From Halopenitus malekzadehii (GTDB lineage Archaea > Halobacteriota > Halobacteria > Halobacteriales > Haloferacaceae), in contig NZ_FNWU01000005.1 of NCBI RefSeq assembly GCF_900108505.1, positions 1 to 64,000 on the forward strand: 64,000 nt of DNA, read 5' to 3'. Shown here one piece after another: positions 34,670-42,537 of this stretch. Made by a program: the position numbers and the translations under genes. How positions within the stretch are numbered: position 1 is the stretch's first letter; each line of letters begins with the position of its first letter. The notes below the pieces were generated by a model. The model made no database searches, was not told where the DNA came from, and saw nothing but the letters and a program-made list of their open reading frames with translations.

Positions 34670-35790
34670 GAAACGACAAAGGCCAGTACGCGAGTCCCGC
34701 AGACAAACAGATTTCGGGGGAAATGGAAGAGCTACTCGGACGGTACCTCGAAAGCTTACGGGAGCAAAAAGACCGGACAAAGGATTCGACGGTCAATACA
34801 CGTCGGCGTGAAGTACGATACTGGTTAGCCTTCTGCGAATCGAACGACATCGACCCCCTTGCTGCCACTACCGAGGATGTCAGAGGGTATATCCAATTGA
34901 ATTCTAATCTGGCCGACACGACTGTTGGTTCGTACTATCGGTCAGTACAATCGTTTTACAGCATCGTTGCGAATGACGCCAGAGACGATCAGCTTGAGCT
35001 CGTTAATGGACATCCTTGTGAGGATAGTAATACGATTGATCTGAAGGATGATTATAACATCTATGAAAATAAAGCCGAGTACAAGATCCAGCATGACCTC
35101 ACTGCGAGCAATAGTGATGAATTGCGGGAAGGTACGAGTGAGGTCCTAGCACTCAAGCCGGAACAGGTGGAGTCTCTGTTTGATGCCGTCCCGGGGAAAA
35201 CGCCTCAAGCAAAGCTTCGAAACGAGATCGCAGTCCGGCTAAACTGGTATACCGGATGTCGTAGTGTGGAACTGTCGCGCCTAAAGATTGAGAATATCGA
35301 CTGGGAAGAATGCAGTATTGATGTTAGGAGCGCAAAATTAAGCGTGAAAGAAAACAGCGGATTGATTCGCCGTGATGTGTACTTCCCAGAGGAGTTCAGG
35401 TTCCAGTTAAAACGGTGGTGTGAAAGAATCCGGCACGCATTTTCGGCAGAAGCTAAGCCGGATTCTGGGAATATCCTCGTCACAACTCATAACGATGAGA
35501 TGTCTGGTCCCCAGATCAATGATGTCGTCAAGAAAGCAGCTCGGAACGCAGAGGTCCAGCGAGCGCTACGCCCACCTAATCCTGATCCAGATGACGAAGT
35601 CAAAGAGTGGTTTGTAACCACCCATCGCATCCGACGATCTGCGATTTCACACTGGGTGAACGATTGTGAGTCATTGGGTCTTCATCAGGTAAGAAGAATC
35701 GCCGGTCATGCTCGTATTGAGCAGACAATGGAATATGTTGAAGATGATGACGACCAGATAGCAGTAGACTATCAGAAAGCGATGCGATGA
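34666..35790 (+). CDS. Tyrosine recombinase/integrase
   Basis: This 374-residue protein has an N-terminal SAM-like core-binding domain (about 15-105, STVNTRRREVRYWLAFCESN) and a catalytic domain from about 160. Catalytic residues are visible: Arg in YTGCRSVELSRL, His-x-x-Arg in THRIRRSA, His in RRIAGHARI and the Tyr in TMEYVED near residue 360. It is the likely integrase of the plasmid-like element behind secY. Attachment sites were not identified; no tRNA gene is adjacent. Confidence 0.88.
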   Translation: MRNDKGQYASPADKQISGEMEELLGRYLESLREQKDRTKDSTVNTRRREVRYWLAFCESNDIDPLAATTEDVRGYIQLNSNLADTTVGSYYRSVQSFYSIVANDARDDQLELVNGHPCEDSNTIDLKDDYNIYENKAEYKIQHDLTASNSDELREGTSEVLALKPEQVESLFDAVPGKTPQAKLRNEIAVRLNWYTGCRSVELSRLKIENIDWEECSIDVRSAKLSVKENSGLIRRDVYFPEEFRFQLKRWCERIRHAFSAEAKPDSGNILVTTHNDEMSGPQINDVVKKAARNAEVQRALRPPNPDPDDEVKEWFVTTHRIRRSAISHWVNDCESLGLHQVRRIAGHARIEQTMEYVEDDDDQIAVDYQKAMR

Positions 35791-35796
35791 CATCTT

Positions 35797-35816
35797 CTGC
35801 GCCGTTAACGGCGCAG
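35797..35816. terminator. Perfect 20-bp palindrome behind the integrase gene
   Basis: CTGCGCCGTTAACGGCGCAG is a perfect palindrome starting seven bases after the integrase stop and followed by TTTC. It may end transcription or be a protein-binding site. Confidence 0.5.
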
Positions 35817-35862
35817 TTTCCCAAGCGTTAGGATATTGCTCGTCCCGCACTAGGAGTGACGT

Positions 35863-36009
35863 ATGAGTGTACAGAAACGGGAGATGATGGCGACGCCAAA
35901 TTCATCCAGATTGCAGATAAGGGAGCTACAACGACCGATGAAGATGGAAACGCCAAGCAAAGGTGGGGCGAAAGAGCTTGACCAAAGTGCAGAAGTCAAC
36001 GACGGATAG
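35863..36009 (+). CDS. Possible small protein, 48 residues
   Basis: An ATG-started frame of 48 residues (MSVQKREMMATPNSSRLQIR...) ends at 36009. It is polar, with no domain. A phrase METPSKGG resembles METPSRQ-like wording in the small gene at 36822 (LETPSRQISWKG), which hints at a shared origin. It may also be non-coding. Confidence 0.25.
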   Translation: MSVQKREMMATPNSSRLQIRELQRPMKMETPSKGGAKELDQSAEVNDG

Positions 36010-36065
36010 CGATCAGTACTGTCGTTCACAGAACCAAATTTGGTTTAGCCCAGATGAAACCAGAG

Positions 36066-36767
36066 TTAATCATACCGCTCCACCAAATCCTCTACTGTTC
36101 TTCCACGCTGTTTAATAGCTCGGATATGCTGTCTTTTCAAATTGATTTTCCCCGGTGATCGGATTATTTCCAGTGCTTCACCATACTTTGTGCCTTCAGT
36201 GTCTCTCCGAACATACCCTACCCAGTCCATCTGTTCATAATCTTGCAGGAACGTATTGTATCCCTCTTCAAGGACAAGTTCAGGCCGGATCTGTGCGGCA
36301 GTAGCTGCCCTACACAGGCACGCAACAGAATCACGTAATGACCGCTGCATCGCCGGGTTCGCTTTCGAATGGTCTGGATTAGATTCGACAAGATGTTCAA
36401 GAGTAGCTTCAATAATACTTTTTCCACCAGGGAAGCCAGAGGCAAGATCACCTTCACGTGGAATTCCTAGCTCGTCTTCATACCCATGCCCTACCATCCC
36501 GTACGTATCCCGCGGAGCATACCCAGGTATAGGATCATCTCCAGGTTTCTCTGGTCTGTGCTCGTCTTCAAACGTTGTTCGAAGTTCGCGTGTTGGCATT
36601 TGCTCATAGATGAGTGATAGATCGTGGATAGCGGCCCGGAGCCGTTTCCTGATTTTGTACCGGAACGCTCGGTCAGCATCACCTGACTTGTCAACGTTCC
36701 CTCGGAGATAGTCGCGTTGTTGCCGGGTTAAGATCGCTCCCGGACGCTGATATTCTGATGGCCCCAT
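36066..36767 (-). CDS. Element-borne hypothetical protein, candidate repressor
   Basis: This 233-residue protein is of a type seen in haloarchaeal plasmids and proviruses, starting MGPSEYQRPGAILTRQQRDY with RAFRYKIRKRLRAAIHDLSL behind it. No enzyme motif is visible; the first 70 residues are basic and helical. The ATG at 36767 is chosen because an AT-rich box (36793-36800) lies about 30 bases upstream. Between box and ATG sits a perfect palindrome (36769-36786), so the gene is probably repressed by a DNA-binding protein, perhaps itself. Function is otherwise unknown. Confidence 0.65.
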   Translation of the reverse strand: MGPSEYQRPGAILTRQQRDYLRGNVDKSGDADRAFRYKIRKRLRAAIHDLSLIYEQMPTRELRTTFEDEHRPEKPGDDPIPGYAPRDTYGMVGHGYEDELGIPREGDLASGFPGGKSIIEATLEHLVESNPDHSKANPAMQRSLRDSVACLCRAATAAQIRPELVLEEGYNTFLQDYEQMDWVGYVRRDTEGTKYGEALEIIRSPGKINLKRQHIRAIKQRGRTVEDLVERYD

Positions 36768-36768
36768 G

Positions 36769-36786
36769 TGAACGAATGCGTTCACG
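36769..36786. promoter_or_regulatory. Palindromic operator before the gene at 36767
   Basis: GTGAACG (36769-36775) and CGTTCAC (36780-36786) form a perfect inverted repeat around AATG, directly in front of the ATG at 36767 and behind the shared AT-rich box at 36791-36800. Confidence 0.6.
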
Positions 36787-36790
36787 CCGT

Positions 36791-36800
36791 CAAAATACTA
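36791..36800. promoter_or_regulatory. Shared AT-rich promoter box of two divergent genes
   Basis: CAAAATACTA lies about 27 bases before the ATG of the gene at 36822 (plus strand) and about 28 bases before the ATG at 36767 (minus strand). One box may serve both directions. Confidence 0.4.
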
Positions 36801-36821
36801 CCGGCGACCTGACGCAGAAGT

Positions 36822-36980
36822 ATGAGTAACCGACTGGAGACGCCAAGCAGACAAATTTCTTGGAAAGGACTTGTAGTCGTCGTTGTGTCGTTGGTAGCCA
36901 CTTCGTGGTTTATGGGATGGGAAAAAACTGGGATCGGTCTTGCGGCAGTCTTGATTGCGCTTTGGGAAGCTCGGGAGTAG
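36822..36980 (+). CDS. Small membrane protein, 52 residues
   Basis: ATG 36822 to TAG 36978-36980 encodes MSNRLETPSRQISWKG, a hydrophobic helix (LVVVVVSLVATSWFMG), a short loop and a second helix (GIGLAAVLIALWEARE). It is divergent from the candidate repressor gene with a shared promoter box. This arrangement is often found for small regulators and membrane proteins of mobile elements. No known family was recognised. Confidence 0.5.
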   Translation: MSNRLETPSRQISWKGLVVVVVSLVATSWFMGWEKTGIGLAAVLIALWEARE

Positions 36981-37056
36981 CCGTGAACCCTGTAGTGAGC
37001 GATCTATGAGCCCCCTATACTGGGTAATTGAATGTGTGGAAGACTCCAACTGCTGA

Positions 37057-37072
37057 GGATTTCAATAGAGTC
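37057..37072 (+). repeat. Element-end-like motif, copy at 37.06 kb
   Basis: GGATTTCAATAGAGTC differs by two bases from the recurring GGATTTCAACAGAGCC motif seen again at 40897, 44754, 46199 and 46610. Confidence 0.45.
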
Positions 37073-37115
37073 GCTCTAGTGAATCACTCTGTAATCTTCG
37101 TGCTAATTGTCTCTT

Positions 37116-37556
37116 CTACTCTTCGCGGAATCGGTAGCCCCACTCGCGGAGTTCATCAGCAACTTCATCGAGATGTTCAGCCCCAACTCGAACCAAAGCC
37201 TCTCGAAGATCAATAAGAGAGACATCGGACCCAAGCTCCTGTTCAACGGCTCGTAAGGCATCTTTCTCAGTTGCTTGTGTCTCCTCGCGTAGAAAGTACT
37301 GAGTTGCTTTCCGCTCACTTTTGACGCTCGATCGGTCGAAAATATAGGGTAGATCTTCCACACTCTCTTCCGTTGAAGTCGGCTGTAGTTCTTGATCAGG
37401 CGAAGAGTCAGTACCGACGTTCGGCTGCGGAGACGAACCGGCTGTCCCACCCACATCTTCATTCGGGTCTTCGGATTCTTTTGATGACTCTCCGTCGTCG
37501 TCGGTATCAGTAGCAAACGGGTCACTGCCTGCTCCTGATTTCATTCCGTCCGTCAT
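37116..37556 (-). CDS. ParA-linked partner protein
   Basis: This 146-residue protein has an acidic disordered first half (about 1-65) and a helical second half (SERKATQYFLREETQATEKD ... LRDALVRVGAEHLDEVADEL-like). Its start overlaps the ParA stop (ATGA), so it is the second gene of the partition operon. By position it is the likely centromere-binding or adaptor protein, although no ParB domain is visible. The C-terminal part resembles small haloarchaeal plasmid proteins that follow parA. Confidence 0.65.
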   Translation of the reverse strand: MTDGMKSGAGSDPFATDTDDDGESSKESEDPNEDVGGTAGSSPQPNVGTDSSPDQELQPTSTEESVEDLPYIFDRSSVKSERKATQYFLREETQATEKDALRAVEQELGSDVSLIDLREALVRVGAEHLDEVADELREWGYRFREE

Positions 37557-38389
37557 TGATCTCCCACCTCTTCGATATGTGCCGCAAGGTCACGTAGTTT
37601 ATCCAGTGTTTCGACCTCGTAGTCGCGCCGCCCAGATCGGTGATAACCGACGTAGTAGAACGCAGTACATTGTTGATCCCAGCACCCCTCAAAGAGAGAG
37701 GAACGATCACGTAGCGCGACAGGTGCGTCGTACCCGAGGTCCTGAATCTCGGCAAGATACTGTTCTTGGTTGGATGTGCTACCAATCCCATTCGGAACAA
37801 TTGCAAGAATGCCTACATTGAAACCGAGCGTATCTTCAAGATTCACTACCATATCCTCAAGGCCCTCAACTGATTGTATCCCTTTCCCTGTTGGTTCCAC
37901 AGGAAGTACCAACGAGCGTGTTGCTGACACAGCGTTATACAACTGGGGTCCAGCTGTTGCCGGTGGATCTACAATAACCGTATCGTACTTGTCCGGGATA
38001 CCGGCAGCAGAAAGGACTTGCCGTAGTTGATCGTTCGGAGCAAACTCCTCATCGAGATCCTCGGCTATTTCCTGCGCCTTCGTTAGCAGTTGTGGCAAGT
38101 TCTCAAGCATATCGTGTGATGGGATGACATCGAAGTCATACGGAGTGTCTTGGATCAGATCACTGAACTCACCTTTCGGGCGATCAATGAGGTGCCGAGC
38201 GATATTATCAGCTTCACCATCATCACGGGATGCTGGGATGCCAAGTAGGTACGTCAGCGATCCTTGCTGTGGATCCAGGTCGATAACAAGTACATCTCGC
38301 CCTTGTTGGGTATGGGCGTCGGCTAGGTTCGCCGTGAGGGTCGTCTTCCCGACTCCCCCCGCCTCGGAGTACGTAGTATACGTGAGCAT
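37553..38389 (-). CDS. ParA-family partition ATPase
   Basis: This 278-residue protein has the deviant Walker A of ParA/MinD ATPases (SEAGGVGKTTL) near residue 10, Walker A' (VLVIDLDPQQGS) near 38 and Walker B (YDTVIVDPPA) near 133. Such proteins segregate plasmids. The ATG at 38389 is chosen because a TATA box is centred 27 bases upstream; a GTG two codons earlier is less likely. Three 26-bp iterons abut the promoter and are probably the centromere and operator. Confidence 0.9.
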   Translation of the reverse strand: MLTYTTYSEAGGVGKTTLTANLADAHTQQGRDVLVIDLDPQQGSLTYLLGIPASRDDGEADNIARHLIDRPKGEFSDLIQDTPYDFDVIPSHDMLENLPQLLTKAQEIAEDLDEEFAPNDQLRQVLSAAGIPDKYDTVIVDPPATAGPQLYNAVSATRSLVLPVEPTGKGIQSVEGLEDMVVNLEDTLGFNVGILAIVPNGIGSTSNQEQYLAEIQDLGYDAPVALRDRSSLFEGCWDQQCTAFYYVGYHRSGRRDYEVETLDKLRDLAAHIEEVGDQ

Positions 38390-38412
38390 AGACACGAATA
38401 AGACCCAGACAC

Positions 38413-38420
38413 TTTTAAAA
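38413..38420 (-). promoter_or_regulatory. TATA box of parA
   Basis: TTTTAAAA (self-complementary) is centred 27 bases before the ATG at 38389. The iteron array begins two bases further upstream. Confidence 0.6.
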
Positions 38421-38421
38421 G

Positions 38422-38499
38422 TTAGACTAACAAGTTATACTGAATAGTTAGACTAACAGGTTATACTGAGTAGTTAAACTAATAGGTTATACCAACTAC
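38422..38499. repeat. Three 26-bp iterons upstream of parA
   Basis: Units start at 38422, 38448 and 38474 with the pattern TTARACTAAYARGTTATAC and a constant 26-bp period. The first two differ at two positions; the third is more diverged. Position next to the parA promoter suggests a parS-like centromere with autoregulation. Confidence 0.75.
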
Positions 38500-38866
38500 C
38501 AACAAGCACCAGTTGGACTAAACAAGCCCGAAATAACGAGTTGAACGGGGAAGAAATATGACCAACAAATCGACTTTCTACTTAGAAGTTGTTATCACCG
38601 CGCCATCGTGGAGATCTATAGAAAACACACTATAATTATAACAACCCAATTCCACCTCTGTCACCCATTGTTGAGGAATTCTTAATACAAATATTGTGAA
38701 CTAATACTGACAGAACCGGTGAGAGGGAGCATCTTCCGGAGTTGAAACCAAGTGCGGAATGGGGTGTACCCCTCGAATATAGTGGAACGCAGAGCTTCCT
38801 GAAAACCAGTATAATACATACTATAGACCCCATTCAGAGGGTAGAACGAAACGTGCGGAAGTAGAA
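38500..38866. other. AT-rich gap behind the iterons, possible replication origin
   Basis: About 370 bases hold no convincing gene. Part of it (38610-38700) is very AT-rich (CACTATAATTATAACAACCC and similar). Together with the iterons it could be an origin or centromere region of the former plasmid; this is inference only. Confidence 0.3.
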
Positions 38867-40156
38867 TTACCAGGAAATTGAGGTTACGCGATCAGCATCA
38901 ATTCCAGGGCCATCCCGGCCGAGCGTGTTCCGCCACAGCGTGGTAGTTGTCTCCCAATCCGAAACAGCCCAGTCGTGCTCCTGGGCTTGATACGCCTGTC
39001 GGATTTGTTTTTGACCATCAGCAATTTTGAAGTCAGAGTTGAAGGGACCGCGTGGGAGTTGACCAAGACCCTTCTTGTGCCAGTGATTGAAGATGCGGTA
39101 TGCGGTTTTCCGCGAATCAAACACCACATACGGAATGACTCCTCGTCTGCTCAAGTCGCGTAATTTCTCATACGTTCGCCGATGGAGCTTCCAGTTATGA
39201 TGACCAGTCATCACCTCACCGGCATATAATTGATCGTCTTCGTCCTGGCTGAGAATATCAATTTTGTAGCCAGCGAGATCATAATATGTCTCAACCTTTC
39301 GACCGCGGCAGACTTCCTGGAGTGCTGTCAGCCCAACCGAGAATCGGTGAACTAGTCCTTCGTTCAGGTCACCACGTAGCTCCGGGAAGTCAGAATGTCG
39401 ATTGATCAGGGTACGACAGCGTTGGGTCGGTGCGTACCAGATTTTCTTCCGCAGGATTCGTACCGGCTTCAGATAGGTCGATTGCTCCTGCTCGTACCAG
39501 TCATATTCACCAAAGGCTGCAGCGAGCTTAGGGTCAGCCTGCGGATCAACCACAAATCGCCGCAGATCTCCCTGATCAAGATCTCCAAATAGAGCCATCC
39601 AGTCAGGACACTTGTCCAGTAACAAGTGCTGGCCACGCACTTCGTCACCATTCCATAAGTGCGCCAGTCGCTGTAGTGCCTGTTTCCGATCTGTGGTCAG
39701 GGAAACCGGTTGGGTGTAATCATTCGTCGCGTTGATTTCGACGGTCCCGTCTGCCGGAGTTCGCTCAGGACGGGCCCACGGTGGAAGTTCTTCTACGTCT
39801 ATCTCTTGGCGGATGGGATTATAGCCATATCGCGCTTGTAGGTACTCCTCAGTCACCCACGCAACGTGCGGCGCTGGAAACGAATTCTGGATCAAGAAAA
39901 GTTCATCCACGTCAGCCGGATACCCGGGATCAAATCCTTGTAGCGGCCAGACATCTGGATCTGGATCGTCCGGATTCGGGTTGAAATCTCCGAAGTCTGC
40001 CGGTTGGGACTTTAGCTCGTGGACAGTTCCACGGGGCTGTTCTGGGAATATAGTACGGATGTCTCTCCCAGGATAGTCTAACCGTCTTGTCTTCTCGCGC
40101 CAGTCATCCCAATCGGCCCCGGAGTCATCCGGGGTGAACGGGGGTCCAGTCGACAT
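38867..40156 (-). CDS. Large plasmid protein with nuclease-like C-terminal part
   Basis: This 429-residue protein is not in a family I can name. The first 110 residues are Pro/Asp-rich; the middle is helical. Near residues 305-345 the order IDILSQDEDD, then LYAGEVMTGHHNWKLHRRTY recalls a PD-(D/E)xK nuclease core (Asp, then Glu in a strand, then a helix), but the Lys is not in the standard place. RRGVIPYVVFDSRKTAYRIF could be the next strand and helix. The ATG at 40156 is chosen because a TATA box lies 26 bases upstream. By position beside parA it could act in replication or relaxation of the plasmid. Confidence 0.65.
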   Translation of the reverse strand: MSTGPPFTPDDSGADWDDWREKTRRLDYPGRDIRTIFPEQPRGTVHELKSQPADFGDFNPNPDDPDPDVWPLQGFDPGYPADVDELFLIQNSFPAPHVAWVTEEYLQARYGYNPIRQEIDVEELPPWARPERTPADGTVEINATNDYTQPVSLTTDRKQALQRLAHLWNGDEVRGQHLLLDKCPDWMALFGDLDQGDLRRFVVDPQADPKLAAAFGEYDWYEQEQSTYLKPVRILRKKIWYAPTQRCRTLINRHSDFPELRGDLNEGLVHRFSVGLTALQEVCRGRKVETYYDLAGYKIDILSQDEDDQLYAGEVMTGHHNWKLHRRTYEKLRDLSRRGVIPYVVFDSRKTAYRIFNHWHKKGLGQLPRGPFNSDFKIADGQKQIRQAYQAQEHDWAVSDWETTTTLWRNTLGRDGPGIDADRVTSISW

Positions 40157-40177
40157 ATAGACGGTAACCGTCATTCG

Positions 40178-40186
40178 CTTAAAAGG
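40178..40186 (-). promoter_or_regulatory. TATA box of the gene at 40156
   Basis: On the minus strand CCTTTTAAG is centred 26 bases before the ATG at 40156, supporting that start over two earlier in-frame codons. Confidence 0.55.
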
Positions 40187-40255
40187 ATAAGCCATATGTG
40201 GGAACACAGCGGCAGTTGACGCTCGTCACGACTACGAGTGAACCACCGATGAAAA

Positions 40256-40475
40256 GGGGGAGAGTGGGGGAAACGTGGGGGTCCGGGAATGCGGGCAACG
40301 GGCCGACAGCAATACTGCCCGCAAGAGCATATGAGAACCGGCGGATAAAGAAATCGGCTAACGATTAAAATCCGCTTTGAGCTATTCAAGTCTTATACGG
40401 TGGATCGTAGCGTTCGGTGGATTTTAGAGTGCTATAGAAGAGTTGTCACACCTATAGAGGAATCGCTCAGTGCAG
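40256..40475 (+). repeat. Duplicated G-rich leader, copy 1
   Basis: This region resembles 43641-43860 over about 220 bases. Both begin with several G tracts, then share AATACTGCC, an exact stretch ATCGGCTAACGATTAAAA, GGATCGTAGCGTT-like sequence and AGAGGAATCGCTCA. Each copy ends shortly before a membrane-protein gene. Apart from this repeat, the 360-base gap holds only promoter sequence. Confidence 0.75.
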
Positions 40476-40514
40476 TCGAAATATCTAACACGTTACTTCG
40501 CGTGTCACATCGGT

Positions 40515-40847
40515 ATGAACCCCTATGTCTTGCTCGGTGCAGCGATTCTCTCCGAAATCGTTGGAACGACATCACTCAAACTGTCCGAAGGGTTCTCACA
40601 GCCGCTTCCAAGCCTTGTCGTCGTTCTCGGGTACGGGGCCGCGTTCTACCTGCTCTCCGTAACGCTAGAGGAGTTACCAGTCGGCGTCGTGTACGGAACG
40701 TGGGCCGCCCTCGGAATCGTTGGCGTTGCAGCGATCGGAATCGTCGTATTCGACGAACAGATCGACATTGCCGGCGTTCTCGGAATTCTTCTCATCATCG
40801 CCGGTGTTTACTGTCTCAATGTACTCTCCGGAATGTCTACACACTAA
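40515..40847 (+). CDS. Small multidrug resistance (SMR) transporter
   Basis: This 110-residue protein has four membrane helices and all main SMR features: Glu14 in LSEIVGTTSLK, the coupling residue for proton and drug cation, GFSQPLPS in the first loop, and the PVGVVYGTWAALGIVGVA helix. It works as a dual-topology dimer that exports quaternary ammonium-type cations or guanidinium. The ATG at 40515 gives the normal N-terminus. It stands alone behind the duplicated leader. Confidence 0.92.
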   Translation: MNPYVLLGAAILSEIVGTTSLKLSEGFSQPLPSLVVVLGYGAAFYLLSVTLEELPVGVVYGTWAALGIVGVAAIGIVVFDEQIDIAGVLGILLIIAGVYCLNVLSGMSTH

Positions 40848-40896
40848 GCAGCTCTCGTCGACTGGCTGTTTCAGGCGAGAATATGTCTGAAGAATA

Positions 40897-40912
40897 GGAT
40901 TTCAACAGAGCC
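40897..40912 (+). repeat. Element-end-like motif behind the SMR gene
   Basis: GGATTTCAACAGAGCC is preceded by about 45 bases that also match the copy at 46199 (CTGTTTCAG.. GAGAA.AT.TCT.AAGAAT). It looks like the right end of a mobile element whose body is missing. Confidence 0.5.
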
Positions 40913-40986
40913 GACTGTTACTATATACTGAGCACGGGGGCTTGTGACGATAATTCTGGGGACGGTCAAACAGTCAGTCGGATGAC

Positions 40987-41442
40987 TCATTTGCCTCGTG
41001 TTTTCTCTTTCTCCGCATCGTATCGACGGACGAGTGCCGCGACATACCACAGTTTCAGCGCCATCGAAACAACACCTGCGAGCATAGTGTGACGTGGGCG
41101 CTGCCGATATGCAGCGATGAATGCGTATCCAGCCACAGGGATATTGAGGACGTTGAGGACGTTTGGATAGGACAGCTCAAAGATCGGCTGTCCATACTCT
41201 GTCGTCCACCACCGTTCGGCCAGTACCACGCGCGTCATCCACGCCTCGTCATCCGCCGGCGGGGAGAACAGAATCGGATTGAGGGCGGTGAAGACGACAG
41301 CAGCACCGGCGACTCTCCATCGCCGCTGATACACGGCGTACAGAAGCACGGGGAAGACGAGCATTCGGCTCCACCCGCTTTTCGGGTTCGAATGCCGATT
41401 CCAGAACGTCTCGCTGAACTCGCCAACCGATTCCATACACAC
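40987..41442 (-). CDS. DUF6653-family membrane protein
   Basis: This 151-residue protein matches the haloarchaeal DUF6653 pattern: FWNRHSNPKSGWSRM, then a membrane helix (VFPVLLYAVYQRRW), NPILFSPP and AWMTRVVLAERWW. Three or four membrane helices are visible. The function of the family is unknown. The gene runs toward the SMR gene with 140 bases between. An ATG two codons inside (41436) is an alternative start. Confidence 0.75.
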   Translation of the reverse strand: MCMESVGEFSETFWNRHSNPKSGWSRMLVFPVLLYAVYQRRWRVAGAAVVFTALNPILFSPPADDEAWMTRVVLAERWWTTEYGQPIFELSYPNVLNVLNIPVAGYAFIAAYRQRPRHTMLAGVVSMALKLWYVAALVRRYDAEKEKTRGK

Positions 41443-41515
41443 GTACGGTTCTCAGATCGCAAATACCTGAGTACGCGTCCCGGTTACCCGTCTTCGACCG
41501 TCACTTGTCATGAAT

Positions 41516-42373
41516 CTATGCAGACCTGGCCGTGTCGTGGGCGAACTCACGCGTCAACGACGGGGTTCCGGACAGCGCGATGCCGACAGCAGCGAGTGCA
41601 AACGCGATAACACCGGCAACTCCGACCGGACTGGCGACTAATTCACTCAGCACAGTATTGTCCGCGACGGCATACGCAATAACGAGACCGGCAGATCCGT
41701 TGAACACCCCGTGGAGTAACGCCGCTGCAAGCACGGACTCCGAGCGGATGACAAGGTACGTATAGACTGGCGAAAACGAGAGACAGGCAATCGTCATAGC
41801 AACGACGCCGATTACGGGGAACGAAGGATAGTTGTAGCCGGCAACGATGACCGGCGCGTGCCAGACTCCCCAGAGCGCACCGATAGCAGCTGAGGCTTTC
41901 CAGAACCCCCACGGAGCCAACTCCCACAGCAGATACCCCCGCCAGCCGAACTCCTCGCCAAAGGCAAACACCGCGTTCACGGTCGCCCCGAGTCCAAGCA
42001 CAAGCCCGAATGTCGCCACCACACCAAGAATTCCCGACGGCAATCCGAGCCCCGGCGTCGGATTGGCAGCCGGATCAAACCCGACACCAGGGACGGCCAC
42101 CGCAATGAGAAGTGTCACCCCCACGAGTGGCAACGCAACTACGGCAGCCACGGCAAGCCATCGAACACGGCCGATTCGTAGCCCAACTGCCGACAGCGAA
42201 ATATCTCGACGGAAACAAACGACGAGTCCTGCAATCATCGGAGAAAACATATATGCTGGCGCAAGCGCGATCGGACTCATCGCGGTGATCTCGGAGACGA
42301 CATAGAGCACGACGGCAAAGACGACAAGAATACTGATAAACAGCGTGAGACGGCTTCGATCAGGACTTGGCAT
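41516..42373 (-). CDS. CPBP-family intramembrane metalloprotease or glutamic protease
   Basis: This 285-residue protein has eight or so membrane helices and the CPBP (CAAX/Abi-type) signature: paired Glu in FAFGEEFGWRGYL near residue 140, His in GALWGVWHAPV near 167 and the LLHGVFN motif near 220. Such proteases cut membrane-bound substrates or modify prenylated and peptide substrates. It stands between DUF6653 and DUF2071 genes, which does not reveal the substrate. Confidence 0.9.
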   Translation of the reverse strand: MPSPDRSRLTLFISILVVFAVVLYVVSEITAMSPIALAPAYMFSPMIAGLVVCFRRDISLSAVGLRIGRVRWLAVAAVVALPLVGVTLLIAVAVPGVGFDPAANPTPGLGLPSGILGVVATFGLVLGLGATVNAVFAFGEEFGWRGYLLWELAPWGFWKASAAIGALWGVWHAPVIVAGYNYPSFPVIGVVAMTIACLSFSPVYTYLVIRSESVLAAALLHGVFNGSAGLVIAYAVADNTVLSELVASPVGVAGVIAFALAAVGIALSGTPSLTREFAHDTARSA

Positions 42374-42537
42374 TCGACATCACTATCCTGAATAACACGG
42401 CCCCAGCACAAAAAAGAATAACTGGCTCGCTTGAAACCCGTCTCAAGTAACGAGGCTCGGCGCTAACTCTGTATTCTGTCTAGGTGATTGGTTCGTCCGC
42501 AACAAAGGTATTTGCGTCAGCGCTACGGAATTTATGT

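Noticed and set aside
38422-38499. Three 26-bp repeats as a short CRISPR array
   Set aside because: There are no spacers between units and no cas gene; the position before parA fits iterons.
38636-38833. 65-residue minus-strand frame in the AT-rich gap
   Set aside because: No promoter, no start region, no hydrophobic or domain pattern that stands out.
40400-40897. Arg-rich frame overlapping the SMR gene
   Set aside because: The SMR frame has all family residues including Glu14; this is its out-of-frame shadow.
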